Program-made: the position numbers and the translations under genes
DNA from: a bacterium UBA3734
GTDB taxonomy: Bacteria > Bacteroidota > Bacteroidia > Bacteroidales > Bacteroidaceae
Length of the DNA stretch: 15,410 nt
Direction of reading: 5' to 3'
Assembly (NCBI GenBank): GCA_002372575.1
Contig: DFHC01000111.1
Location: 1-15,410 of the forward strand
Part shown: in pieces, positions 6,864-13,796 of the stretch
Layout of the letters: each line of letters begins with the position of its first letter
How positions within the stretch are numbered: the first letter of the stretch is position 1
The notes under the pieces: model-generated
What the model was told of the DNA's origin: nothing
Database searches by the model: none
What the model saw: the letters and a program-made list of their open reading frames with translations, nothing else

Positions 6864-6898
6864 AATTTCGCATTTTTTTTAAAGGCGAACACGATGCC

Positions 6899-7471
6899 TC
6901 ACAGCAGTATCAACCCCGCAAACGCGGCGAAGCCAATCATCTGTATCGGATTGATTTTCACGTATTTCGTGCCTACAAACGTGGCGGCGAACAGGGCTGT
7001 GCTAATCCAGAAATGCCAGGGATTGCCGCTCATCGACGAGAAGTTGTCGGCGTTCATCAGCAAGAGCGTGGCGGCAGCGAGCAGACCCACGACCACGGGG
7101 CGCAGGGCCATCAGAACGCTCTGCACGATGGGATGGTTTGTGTAGTGCATAAACATCTTGCTGATGAGAATCATCAGAATCAGCGAGGGCAACACCAGTG
7201 CAAACGTGGCCGTGGCGGAGCCGAGCACAGCCATCATGCCGCCGAATCCGGCCTTTTCCGCCGCCGCATAGCCACAATAGGTTGCCGCATTGATGCCGAC
7301 GGGGCCGGGAGTCATCTGCGAAATGGCCACGATGTTCGTAAACTCGGCGGTCGAGAGCCATCCGTGCTGCACCACCGTTTCGGTCTGGATGAGCGAGAGC
7401 ATTCCGTAGCCGCCGCCGAAGCCGAAGAGGCCGATTTGGAAAAACGTCAAAAATAATTGCAGATATACCAT
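6899..7471 (-). CDS. chrA: Chromate transporter family protein, half-size subunit
   Basis: This 190-residue membrane protein is one half-length CHR domain. Diagnostic motifs are FGFGGGYGMLSLIQTE (about 16-31) and ISQMTPGPVGINAATY (about 50-65). Several hydrophobic stretches follow, including LVLPSLILMILIS, VVVGLLAAATLLLM and a C-terminal MIGFAAFAGLILL. Short ChrA proteins usually occur as adjacent pairs acting together, and the partner lies directly upstream, 41 bases away. Members export chromate in a few studied cases; the substrate here is not established by sequence. The stop lies 36 bases before the toxin-antitoxin promoter. Confidence 0.9.
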   Translation of the reverse strand: MVYLQLFLTFFQIGLFGFGGGYGMLSLIQTETVVQHGWLSTAEFTNIVAISQMTPGPVGINAATYCGYAAAEKAGFGGMMAVLGSATATFALVLPSLILMILISKMFMHYTNHPIVQSVLMALRPVVVGLLAAATLLLMNADNFSSMSGNPWHFWISTALFAATFVGTKYVKINPIQMIGFAAFAGLILL

Positions 7472-7512
7472 AGGGATTTACAATTTAACAATGTACAATA
7501 TACAATTGATTT
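7472..7512. repeat. ACAATTTAACAATGTACAAT-type repeat between the chr genes
   Basis: The whole spacer between the two transporter genes consists of near-repeats of ACAAT (ACAATTTAACAATGTACAATATACAATT in sense). It leaves no room for a separate promoter, which favours co-transcription. Confidence 0.55.
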
Positions 7513-8064
7513 TCAATTTTTCAATTCTTCCTCCGTTGGGCTGATGAATTTTCCATAGAGGTAGCCGCCAAGGGCTGCCGCGATGATGATGAGAATCGGA
7601 TTGACGCCGAGCAGCCAGATGAGCAGTGCCGTGACGATGGGAATCCAGCAGTTCGACAGCGTGATGTGGGCGCTTTTGGCCAGATTGAACGTGGGCACGG
7701 CAATCAGCGCGACCACCGCCGGACGGATGCCGTTGAAGGCCGACTGAATCCAGGGCACGTCCATAAACTTGTGGAAGAAGGCGGCGATGAGCAGAATGAT
7801 GAGGAACGAGGGCAGGGCAGCACCCGATGCGGCGGCCAAGGCTCCTGTTTTTTTGCGCAGGCGATAGCCGATGAACGTCGAAATGTTGATGGCGAACACG
7901 CCCGGACAGCTCTGAGCCACGGCGATGAGGTCGAGAAATTCCTCTTTCGAAATCCAGTGGTGCTTATCGACCACCTCGGCCTCGATCATCGGAATCATCG
8001 CGTAGCCGCCTCCAAACGTGAAGGTGCCGATTTTGCTGAATGTCTTGAAAAGTTCAAAGTTCAT
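7513..8064 (-). CDS. chrA: Chromate transporter family protein, half-size subunit (upstream partner)
   Basis: This 183-residue protein is the second half-CHR domain. It begins MNFELFKTFSKIGTFTFGGGYAMIPMIEAEVV and has AVAQSCPGVFAINISTFIGY where the partner has the QMTPGP motif; the two variants are typical of paired short ChrA genes. Hydrophobic segments include LPSFLIILLIAAFF and a C-terminal ILIIIAAALGGYLYG. I chose ATG 8064 because an upstream in-frame ATG (8124) would overlap the end of purL and add 20 residues absent from the family's normal start. It begins 13 bases after the purL stop, so it is probably read from the purL transcript. Confidence 0.9.
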   Translation of the reverse strand: MNFELFKTFSKIGTFTFGGGYAMIPMIEAEVVDKHHWISKEEFLDLIAVAQSCPGVFAINISTFIGYRLRKKTGALAAASGAALPSFLIILLIAAFFHKFMDVPWIQSAFNGIRPAVVALIAVPTFNLAKSAHITLSNCWIPIVTALLIWLLGVNPILIIIAAALGGYLYGKFISPTEEELKN

Positions 8065-8077
8065 AGTTCGCGGAGTG

Positions 8078-11000
8078 TTAAGAGTGAAGTGAGGAATGAT
8101 TTCCCTCAATCCATTTACGGGCATTCACGAAAGCCTCGATCCACGGGGTCACCTCGTCTGCCTGGCGATTTCGCGGATACCACGCGTTTTGCCACGGGAA
8201 GATGGCGCGCTCCAAGTGGGGCATCATTGCCAGATGGCGTCCGTCGGCCGAGCAGATGCCTGCCACGTCGTAGTCGGAGCCGTTGGGGTTGGCGGGATAG
8301 TCGTGGTGGTTGTATTTTGCAACGATGTGGTAGTGGCTTTCGGGCTCGGGCAGCGCGAATCGACCTTCGCCGTGGGCTACCCAGATGCCGAGTTTCGAGC
8401 CGCTGAGCGAGCGCAGCATAACGCTCTCGTTTTCAGGGATTTGCAGCGTGAGGAAATTGCTCTCGAACTTCTGCGACACGTTGTGGAGCATTTTTACATT
8501 TGACGATTTGACGATTTGACGATTCGCTGTGCTTTCAAAATTGTCCAATTGTGAAATGGTCAAATGGTCCAACAGCCCCAGTTCCACCATCAGCTGGCAG
8601 CCGTTGCAGATGCCAAGCGAGAGCGTGTCTTCGCGGGCATAGAAGCGGTCGAGGGCCTCCTTCGCCTTCGGGTTGTAGAGGAACGCACCGGCCCATCCTT
8701 TGGCCGAGCCGAGCACGTCGCTGTTTGAAAAACCGCCGCAGAACACAATCATTTGCACCTCGTCGAGCGTCTCACGACCCGAAATCAGGTCGGTCATCAT
8801 TACGTCTTTCACGTCGAAGCCCGCCAGATAGAGCGAATAGGCCATCTCGCGCTCGCCATTCGTACCTTTTTCACGAATGATGGCGGCTTTTGGGGTGGTG
8901 GGTGTTGGGTGTTGGGTGCTGGGTTTTTTCCAGCGGTCGGGATTGAGGCCGTATTGCCTGAGTTTCCCCGTGAATCCGCGCGGGAAGAGCATTTCCACGG
9001 GTTGCTGTTTGTAGTTTTTCGCGCGTTCGTCGGCCATGCCGTTAAAGCTTTGTTTCGTGTCGAGTTGGTGGCTGGTTTCGTACCATACGTCGCGCAGGTG
9101 GTCGATGTCGAGCGTGAGGGTGTTGGGTGTTGGGGTGTTGGGTGTTGGGGTGTTGGGTGTTGAGGTGTTGGGTGTTGAATCGAAAACGATTTCCATCGTG
9201 CGCCCGCTCTCCACGGGATAGCCGATTTTTGCGAAGCCCACGCCCACGTCCTCGAGAAATTCGCGCAGGTCGTTCCGATGTGCGTCGCTCACCTGAATCA
9301 CCACGCCCGGATTCTCGGCGAAGAGCGTTTTCAAGATGTCGCCGTCGTGGCAGAGGTCGTGCAGGTTCACGTGCAGCCCGCCGCGCGTGTTGGCGAAGGT
9401 CATTTCGAGGAGTGTCGTAATCAGTCCACCGGCGGAAATGTCGTGTCCGGCCATCACCCATCCGCGCCGAATCAGCTCCTGCACGGCGTTGAAGCAATCG
9501 ACGAAATAGTCGGGATTCTCCACCGTCGGCACGTCGCTGCCCACCTTTCCAAGGCTTTGCGCGAAGGCCGAGCCGCCCAGTCGCTGCTCGCAGAACGAGA
9601 AGTCGATGTGGTAAAGCGATGAGCGCTTGTCGGGTACGATGACGGGCGAGACAACCTTGCGCACGTCGCTCACCTCACCGCCGCTGCTCACGATGACCGT
9701 GCCCGGGGCGATGATTTTCTGGCCGTCGGGATATTGCTGCGTCATGGAGAGCGAGTCCTTGCCCGTCGGCACGTTCACGCCGATGGCTCGGCAGAAGTTG
9801 CTCAGCGCCTCGACGGCCTTGTAGAGCCGCGCATCTTCGCCTTCCTGCGAGCGACAGGGCCACATCCAGTTGGCCGAGAGCGACACGCTTTTCAAACCGT
9901 CCGTAAGCGGTGCCCACACGATGTTCGTGAGCGATTCGGCCACGCTGAGCACGCTGCCGGCCTCGGGCGAGGCCAAACCAGCCTGTGGGGCGTGTCCAAG
10001 AGCCGTGGCAATGCCTTTTCGACCACGGAAATCGAGTGCCACCACGCCGCAGTCCGACAGCGGCAGTTGCAGCTCGCCCTGACACTGCTGTCGGGCGATT
10101 TTTCCCGTCACCGAGCGGTCGACCTTGTTCGTCAGCCAGTCTTTGCAGGCTACGGCTTCGAGGCGGAGAACTTTTTCCAAAGCCCCCCCTACTGCCCCCG
10201 AGGGGGCTTCATTACCATTTTGTTGGACATTTGTGTCCCCCTCGGGGGACGACAGGGGGGCTTTGTATATGACTGGTTCATAGTTTCTTTCCACCGTCGT
10301 ATCTTTCATCACAGTCTTCGGCGAATGGCCGAACATTTGCGCCACGTCGAGGTCGAAGGGTTTTGTGTTGTCGTCTTGCTTGAATGAGAAATGGGCGTCG
10401 CCTGTGGTTTCGCCCACCACGTAGAACGGTGCCCGCTCGCGCTCGGCAATCTTCCGAACGTATTCTATATGCTGTTCGTCGATGAGCAGTCCCATTCGCT
10501 CCTGGCTCTCGTTGGCAATGATTTCCTTGGCCGAGAGCGTTCGGTCGCCGATGGGCAGCTTCGCCATGTCGATTTCGCCTCCGCAGTCCTCCACCAGCTC
10601 CGAGAGGCAGTTCAGATGGCCTGCAGAGCCGTGGTCGTGGATGGAAACGACGGGGTTGTCGTCCGATTCCACGAGGGCGCGCACGAGGTTATAGGCTCGC
10701 TTCTGCATTTCGGGATTGGCTCGCTGCACGGCGTTCAGCTCGATGCCGTTGGAGTAGCGACCCGTATCCACCGACGAAACCGAGCCGCCGCCCAGTCCGA
10801 TGCGATAGTTGTCGCCGCCCACCACGACCACCTTGTTGCCCTTCTGCGGCTCTTTTTTCAGGCAGTCGCGCTTCTTGCCGTAGCCCACGCCGCCTGCCAG
10901 CATAATCACCTTGTCGTAGGCGTAGAGAGTTTGGGGGGCTTGGTATTCAAACGTCAGCACCGAGCCCGCGATGAGCGGCTGGCCGAACTTGTTGCCGAAG

Positions 11001-11959
11001 TCAGAAGCTCCGTTCGATGCCTTGATGAGAATCTGCTCGGGCGTTTGGTAGAGCCAGTTGCGCTGCGCGCTGCGCGGAGCTGTCATATAGACAGCCGTAC
11101 CGGCGATGGGCCACGAGCCTGTGCCGCCGCCCATGCGGTCGCGAATTTCGCCGCCCGTGCCTGTGGCTGCGCCGTTGAATGGCTCCACGGTGGTCGGGAA
11201 ATTATGGGTTTCGGCCTTCAGCGAGATGACGCTTTCGATTTCCTTCACCCCGAACCAGTCGGCGGTCGAGGGGTCAGCCGGAGCGAACTGCTCCACGACG
11301 GGCCCCTGCGCGAAGGCCACATTGTCTTTATAGGCCGAGAGAATGTGGTTCGGATGCTCTTTCGTCGTGTTTTTTATCATCTGGAAGAGCGATTCCTCCT
11401 TTTCCTCGCCGTCAATAACAAAAGTACCACCGAAAATCTTGTGTCGGCAGTGCTCGGAATTGATTTGTGCGAAGCCGAAAATCTCAGAATCGGTCAGTTT
11501 TCGTCCGTTTTGCTTCTCGATGTCGTGGAGATAGGCGATTTCCTCTGCCGAGAGCGCCAGTCCCTCCTGCTCGTTGTAGGCTTCGAGGTTGTCGATGTAG
11601 CGGATGGGTTCCGGCTCGATGTCCACCGTGAAAATGTCTTGGTCGAGGCCGTCGTAAATGCGCTGGAGCATCGGGTCATAATTGTCAGTTGTCAGTTGTG
11701 AATTGTCAATTGCAGAGAACTCCTCTATCCGCGAAATCCCTCTGAGATTCATATTCTGCGTGATTTCCACGGCATTCGTGCTCCATGGCGTCACCATTTC
11801 GCGCCGCGGGCCCACAAACGTGCCCCCCAGTTGCTCCTCGTCGAGCATCTCAGCCCCGCCAAACAGCCAGCACAAGGCATCTTTTTCGTCCTGAACAAGC
11901 TGATGGTCGGCAGCCACGGCAATCACTCTCTCTTCTTGGGTTTTGAAAAACAAAATCAT
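8078..11959 (-). CDS. purL: Phosphoribosylformylglycinamidine synthase, single-chain PurL
   Basis: This enzyme converts FGAR, ATP and glutamine to FGAM, step four of purine synthesis. The 1293-residue chain has the large-form layout: N-terminal domain (to about 210), tandem AIRS-type synthetase halves with KAETHNFPTTVEPFNGAATGTGGEIRD, SIHDHGSAGHLNCLSELVE, NVPTGKDSLSM and GHDISAGGLITT, and a C-terminal glutaminase with the nucleophile C1121 in GICNGCQLM and the late VAHGEGRF motif. From memory, Bacteroides homologues are about 1230-1240 residues. The extra length is matched by five in-frame repeat-derived segments, near residues 84-93, 566-594, 928-948, 1010-1023 and 1130-1155. All motifs outside them look intact, so the enzyme is probably functional. 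The chr genes follow closely. Confidence 0.96.
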   Translation of the reverse strand: MILFFKTQEERVIAVAADHQLVQDEKDALCWLFGGAEMLDEEQLGGTFVGPRREMVTPWSTNAVEITQNMNLRGISRIEEFSAIDNSQLTTDNYDPMLQRIYDGLDQDIFTVDIEPEPIRYIDNLEAYNEQEGLALSAEEIAYLHDIEKQNGRKLTDSEIFGFAQINSEHCRHKIFGGTFVIDGEEKEESLFQMIKNTTKEHPNHILSAYKDNVAFAQGPVVEQFAPADPSTADWFGVKEIESVISLKAETHNFPTTVEPFNGAATGTGGEIRDRMGGGTGSWPIAGTAVYMTAPRSAQRNWLYQTPEQILIKASNGASDFGNKFGQPLIAGSVLTFEYQAPQTLYAYDKVIMLAGGVGYGKKRDCLKKEPQKGNKVVVVGGDNYRIGLGGGSVSSVDTGRYSNGIELNAVQRANPEMQKRAYNLVRALVESDDNPVVSIHDHGSAGHLNCLSELVEDCGGEIDMAKLPIGDRTLSAKEIIANESQERMGLLIDEQHIEYVRKIAERERAPFYVVGETTGDAHFSFKQDDNTKPFDLDVAQMFGHSPKTVMKDTTVERNYEPVIYKAPLSSPEGDTNVQQNGNEAPSGAVGGALEKVLRLEAVACKDWLTNKVDRSVTGKIARQQCQGELQLPLSDCGVVALDFRGRKGIATALGHAPQAGLASPEAGSVLSVAESLTNIVWAPLTDGLKSVSLSANWMWPCRSQEGEDARLYKAVEALSNFCRAIGVNVPTGKDSLSMTQQYPDGQKIIAPGTVIVSSGGEVSDVRKVVSPVIVPDKRSSLYHIDFSFCEQRLGGSAFAQSLGKVGSDVPTVENPDYFVDCFNAVQELIRRGWVMAGHDISAGGLITTLLEMTFANTRGGLHVNLHDLCHDGDILKTLFAENPGVVIQVSDAHRNDLREFLEDVGVGFAKIGYPVESGRTMEIVFDSTPNTSTPNTPTPNTPTPNTLTLDIDHLRDVWYETSHQLDTKQSFNGMADERAKNYKQQPVEMLFPRGFTGKLRQYGLNPDRWKKPSTQHPTPTTPKAAIIREKGTNGEREMAYSLYLAGFDVKDVMMTDLISGRETLDEVQMIVFCGGFSNSDVLGSAKGWAGAFLYNPKAKEALDRFYAREDTLSLGICNGCQLMVELGLLDHLTISQLDNFESTANRQIVKSSNVKMLHNVSQKFESNFLTLQIPENESVMLRSLSGSKLGIWVAHGEGRFALPEPESHYHIVAKYNHHDYPANPNGSDYDVAGICSADGRHLAMMPHLERAIFPWQNAWYPRNRQADEVTPWIEAFVNARKWIEGNHSSLHS
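8498..8571. repeat. Short-repeat tract in the purL glutaminase domain
   Basis: Three tandem copies of the 8-mer TGACGATT (8501-8524) sit beside a second tract of AATTGTCCAATTGTG and GGTCAAATGGTCC variants (8540-8571). In the purL frame they encode about residues 1130-1155 (HLTISQLDNFESTANRQIVKS and so on), starting about nine residues after the catalytic Cys. The 8-bp unit is not a multiple of three. Confidence 0.8.
8893..8932. repeat. GGGTGTT short-repeat tract in purL
   Basis: Variants of GGGTGTT and GGGTGCT are repeated, encoding KPSTQHPTPTTPK (about residues 1010-1023) in the linker before the glutaminase domain. It is closely related in sequence to the 15-bp minisatellite 200 bases away. 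Confidence 0.75.
9118..9178. repeat. 15-bp minisatellite in purL
   Basis: The unit TGTTGGGTGTTGGGG occurs at 9121-9135 and 9136-9150, then once with one change (9151-9165), then as a partial copy (9166-9178). In the purL frame it encodes TPNTS-TPNTP-TPNTP-TPNTL, four Thr/Pro/Asn pentapeptides at about residues 928-948. The unit length is a multiple of three, so copy number can vary without frame loss. Confidence 0.92.
10179..10264. repeat. G/C-rich palindromic element inserted in purL
   Basis: The left arm begins AAAGCCCCCCC (10179-10189) and the right arm ends GGGGGGCTTT (10255-10264). The reverse complement of the right arm follows the left arm through the inner CCCCCGAGGGGG block. The arms enclose a 28-base AT-richer spacer. 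In the purL frame the element encodes APLSSPEGDTNVQQNGNEAPSGAVGGAL (about residues 567-594), lying between EPVIYK and the conserved LRLEAVACKDWL. Confidence 0.88.
11681..11712. repeat. TTGTCAG-type short repeat in purL
   Basis: TTGTCAG and TTGTGAATTGTCAATTG variants are repeated and encode IDNSQLTTDN (residues 84-93), just before the conserved YDPMLQRIYDGLDQD. It is an in-frame low-complexity insert near the N-terminus. Confidence 0.8.
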
Positions 11960-11990
11960 ATTTTTTCGGTCGTTGAAGTCAATGATGGCA

Positions 11991-11998
11991 CAAAGTTA
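11991..11998 (-). promoter_or_regulatory. -7 box for purL
   Basis: Minus-strand TAACTTTG matches TAnnTTTG and lies 31 bases before the purL ATG. The -33 position is a poor match. No purine-related operator or riboswitch is recognisable in the 135-base gap shared with the divergent gene. Confidence 0.5.
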
Positions 11999-12019
11999 CG
12001 CATTTTATTTCAGAAAATT

Positions 12020-12051
12020 CTTGGAAGCTATCATATTTTTTTCTATCTTTG
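12020..12051 (+). promoter_or_regulatory. Promoter of the outer membrane barrel gene
   Basis: CTTG (12020-12023) and TATCTTTG (12044-12051) are separated by exactly 20 nt, close to the TTTG/TAnnTTTG consensus. The start codon is 43 bases downstream. It is divergent from the purL box. Confidence 0.65.
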
Positions 12052-12094
12052 CGGCGATTTTATTAACATTATCAACAATTAAACGATTGAAATT

Positions 12095-12664
12095 ATGAAA
12101 AAACTAACGATTTTAGCCGTTATGATGGTAGCAACCCTGACGGCAAGTGCTCAGTGGTCGGTGACGCCGAAGGTGGGTATGAACCTCGCCACGATTACAA
12201 ACGGAGACGATGCCAAGATGAAGGTAGGCCTTGTGGCTGGTGCCGATCTGGCTTATCGCTTTTCTGATATGTTTGCCATTAGCGCAGGTGCTTTCTACTC
12301 TATGCAGGGAGCAAAAGGCAAGGAAGGCAGCGTAACGGCAAAGATAAACACCGAATACATCAATGTGCCCATTCTTGCCAACGTGTATGTTCTTCCCGGA
12401 TTGGCCCTCAAGGCTGGTATTCAGCCGGGATTCAACGTGAAGCACAAGGCTAAGGCTGAACTTAATGGCTACTCGGAAGAAGCCAATATTCCGAACTACA
12501 AAAGCTTGGATCTTTCGATTCCCCTTGGCCTGTCCTACGAGATCAGCGACTTTGTAATCGACGCTCGCTACAACCTTGGCTTGACCAAAATTGTGGATGT
12601 TAGTGGCAACAGCAGCAAAAACAGCGTCATCCAGTTCACTGTGGGTTACAAAATTCCGCTTTAA
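12095..12664 (+). CDS. PorT-family outer membrane beta-barrel protein
   Basis: This 189-residue secreted protein begins with a signal peptide (MKKLTILAVMMVATLTASAQ, cleavage near residues 19-20). Alternating amphipathic strands follow, such as WSVTPKVGMNLATI, MKVGLVAGADLAYRF, FAISAGAFYSMQGAK and FVIDARYNLGLTKI, and it ends with an aromatic-containing strand FTVGYKIPL, as expected for a small outer membrane barrel. This fits the broad Bacteroidota PorT/OMP_b-brl_2 type, which mostly lacks defined functions. It has its own promoter and a strong terminator, so it is probably a single-gene unit. A specific role such as PorT in type IX secretion is not supported. Confidence 0.88.
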   Translation: MKKLTILAVMMVATLTASAQWSVTPKVGMNLATITNGDDAKMKVGLVAGADLAYRFSDMFAISAGAFYSMQGAKGKEGSVTAKINTEYINVPILANVYVLPGLALKAGIQPGFNVKHKAKAELNGYSEEANIPNYKSLDLSIPLGLSYEISDFVIDARYNLGLTKIVDVSGNSSKNSVIQFTVGYKIPL

Positions 12665-12681
12665 TCATTTGAAACAAACAT

Positions 12682-12712
12682 AAAAAAGAGGGTTTCGTGC
12701 CCTCTTTTTTTT
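12682..12712 (+). terminator. Rho-independent terminator
   Basis: GAGGG (12688-12692) pairs with CCCTC (12700-12704) around a 7-base TTTCGTG loop. The stem is extended by A6 and T6, and a run of eight T (12705-12712) follows. It sits 18 bases past the barrel gene stop. The A/T-flanked form could also work on the opposite strand. Confidence 0.92.
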
Positions 12713-12720
12713 CTATCTCG

Positions 12721-13128
12721 ATGAATCGAATCCTCAATTTTGCGAAACGCTATCCGCTGACGAGCCTACTCGTGGTGGCGATTTGGGTGCTGTGTCTGAT
12801 TCCGACCGTGCCCGAAACGCCGCTCAGCAGCTTCAGCCTCATCGACAAGTGGACCCACCTCGTGATGTACGGCACGCTTGTGGCCGTCATTTGGTGGGAA
12901 TACACGCGACAACACACAACGAACAACACCCGCCGGCTGCTTCTGCTGGCGTTTCTTGCGCCTGTGGCGATGGGCGGGCTCGTGGAACTGGCGCAGGCCT
13001 ATTGCACGGGTGGGCGGCGCAGTGGTGAGTGGTTCGACTTCGCAGCCAACACCATCGGCGTGGTCTTGGGCACGCTCATCGGTATTCTTCTGGCAGCGTA
13101 TCGCGCCAGAGCGAGAAGGGATACCTGA
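12721..13128 (+). CDS. VanZ-family membrane protein
   Basis: This 135-residue protein has four predicted membrane segments (about 13-30, 46-60, 72-90 and 107-126). It has VanZ-type conserved pieces: DKWTH (42-46) followed by MYG, ELAQ (89-92) and FDFAANTIG (105-113). VanZ was named for teicoplanin resistance, but most family members are uncharacterised and resistance should not be assumed. I chose ATG 12721 because the upstream GTG (12697) lies in the terminator stem-loop. There is no ribosome site and almost no space after that terminator, so its promoter is unclear; readthrough is possible. Its last 53 bases overlap the end of the convergent CYTH gene. Confidence 0.85.
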   Translation: MNRILNFAKRYPLTSLLVVAIWVLCLIPTVPETPLSSFSLIDKWTHLVMYGTLVAVIWWEYTRQHTTNNTRRLLLLAFLAPVAMGGLVELAQAYCTGGRRSGEWFDFAANTIGVVLGTLIGILLAAYRARARRDT

Positions 13129-13582
13129 GCATGTGCTTGTTGTAGAAGCGGCGGTCGCCCGTGACCTCCGGCCCGATGAAATCGGGCTTTTCAAAGGGTT
13201 CGTCGGGTCTTGACAGCTCCACCTCGGCCATCACGAGGCCGTCGTTGGCTCCGTGAAACTCGTCCACCTCGAACGTGTGTCGTCCGTCGGCGCTTTTCAC
13301 CAGATAGCGGTGCTTGTCGATGGTGCCGCCGTGGCAGAGTTGCAGCAGGTGCTCGGCCTCGTCGAGCGTGATTTGCTTCTCAAATTCGTAGCGCGTCAGG
13401 CCGCCGTCGATGGGTTTTCCCTTGATGGTGAGAAAGGCCTCTTCGTCGCGCAGGCGGATGCGCACGGTAGCCGTTTCGCAGGGGATGTAGCCCTGTCGGA
13501 CGTGGCTGCACGAGTAAGCTTCCTGCCGATACCGTCCGCTCTTCTTCACTAAGAATTTCCGCTCAATTTCGAATCCGCTCAT
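13076..13582 (-). CDS. CYTH-domain protein (putative inorganic triphosphatase)
   Basis: This 168-residue protein is a single CYTH domain, the tunnel fold that binds and often hydrolyses triphosphates with metal. The signature EIERK (5-9) is at the N-terminus. Tunnel residues follow in order: VRIRLR (40-45), TIKG (52-55), RYEFEK (64-69), DKHRY (89-93), FEVDEF (104-109) and MAEVEL (118-123). I take ATG 13582 because EIERKFLV is normally at the extreme N-terminus; longer in-frame starts lack support. The start shares its A with the stop of the small upstream membrane protein (TGATG), so translation is coupled. Adenylate cyclase activity is unlikely for this subfamily. Confidence 0.9.
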   Translation of the reverse strand: MSGFEIERKFLVKKSGRYRQEAYSCSHVRQGYIPCETATVRIRLRDEEAFLTIKGKPIDGGLTRYEFEKQITLDEAEHLLQLCHGGTIDKHRYLVKSADGRHTFEVDEFHGANDGLVMAEVELSRPDEPFEKPDFIGPEVTGDRRFYNKHMLRYPFSLWRDTLPEEYR

Positions 13583-13722
13583 CAGGAGTTGATGCTCGTC
13601 CAGAGCGCGAAGATGATGCCCAGTGCAATGAGGCATCCGATAATCCACATGACGATGTTTCGTCCTTGTTCTTCCTGCTTTTTCTGATAAGCTTGACGCT
13701 TTACGTTTACTTTCTTGCTCAT
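13582..13722 (-). CDS. 46-residue single-pass membrane protein
   Basis: This small gene runs from ATG 13722 to TGA 13584-13582. The product has a basic N-terminus (MSKKVNVKRQAYQKKQEEQ), one hydrophobic segment (IVMWIIGCLIALGIIFALW, about 24-42) and a short polar tail (TSINS). This predicts one membrane segment, probably with the basic end inside the cell. I do not recognise a family. It lies between prfB and the CYTH gene on the same strand and overlaps the CYTH start by one base, which supports a real translated gene. Confidence 0.72.
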   Translation of the reverse strand: MSKKVNVKRQAYQKKQEEQGRNIVMWIIGCLIALGIIFALWTSINS

Positions 13723-13728
13723 AATTAT

Positions 13729-13792
13729 TTGAATTTTGAGTTTTGAATCTGTATGATTAAATTTTTCAACTTTTCAACTTTTCAATTTTTCA
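13729..13792. repeat. TTTTCAAC-type short repeats between prfB and the small membrane gene
   Basis: TTTTGAATTTTGAG-type copies (13729-13749) are followed by three units of TTTTTCAAC/TTTTCAAC type (13762-13792). They fill almost the whole 74-base spacer. No hairpin terminator is seen, so the genes may be co-transcribed. Confidence 0.65.
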
Positions 13793-13796
13793 TCCC

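Noticed and set aside
6861..6885. Terminator after the chr genes
   Set aside because: Only a weak A/T hairpin can be drawn, without a G/C stem.
6581..6892. Longer antitoxin from GTG 6892
   Set aside because: It would contain the near-perfect promoter 6863-6832, and a ribosome site precedes ATG 6790.
9118..9178. CRISPR-like repeat array
   Set aside because: Units are contiguous 15-mers without spacers and are translated within purL.
10391..11701. 436-residue open frame on the plus strand
   Set aside because: It is antisense to purL, whose conserved motifs are clear; the frame is a by-product of G/C-rich codon use.
12697..12720. Upstream GTG start for the VanZ-like gene
   Set aside because: It falls inside the terminator hairpin and adds residues not expected for the family.
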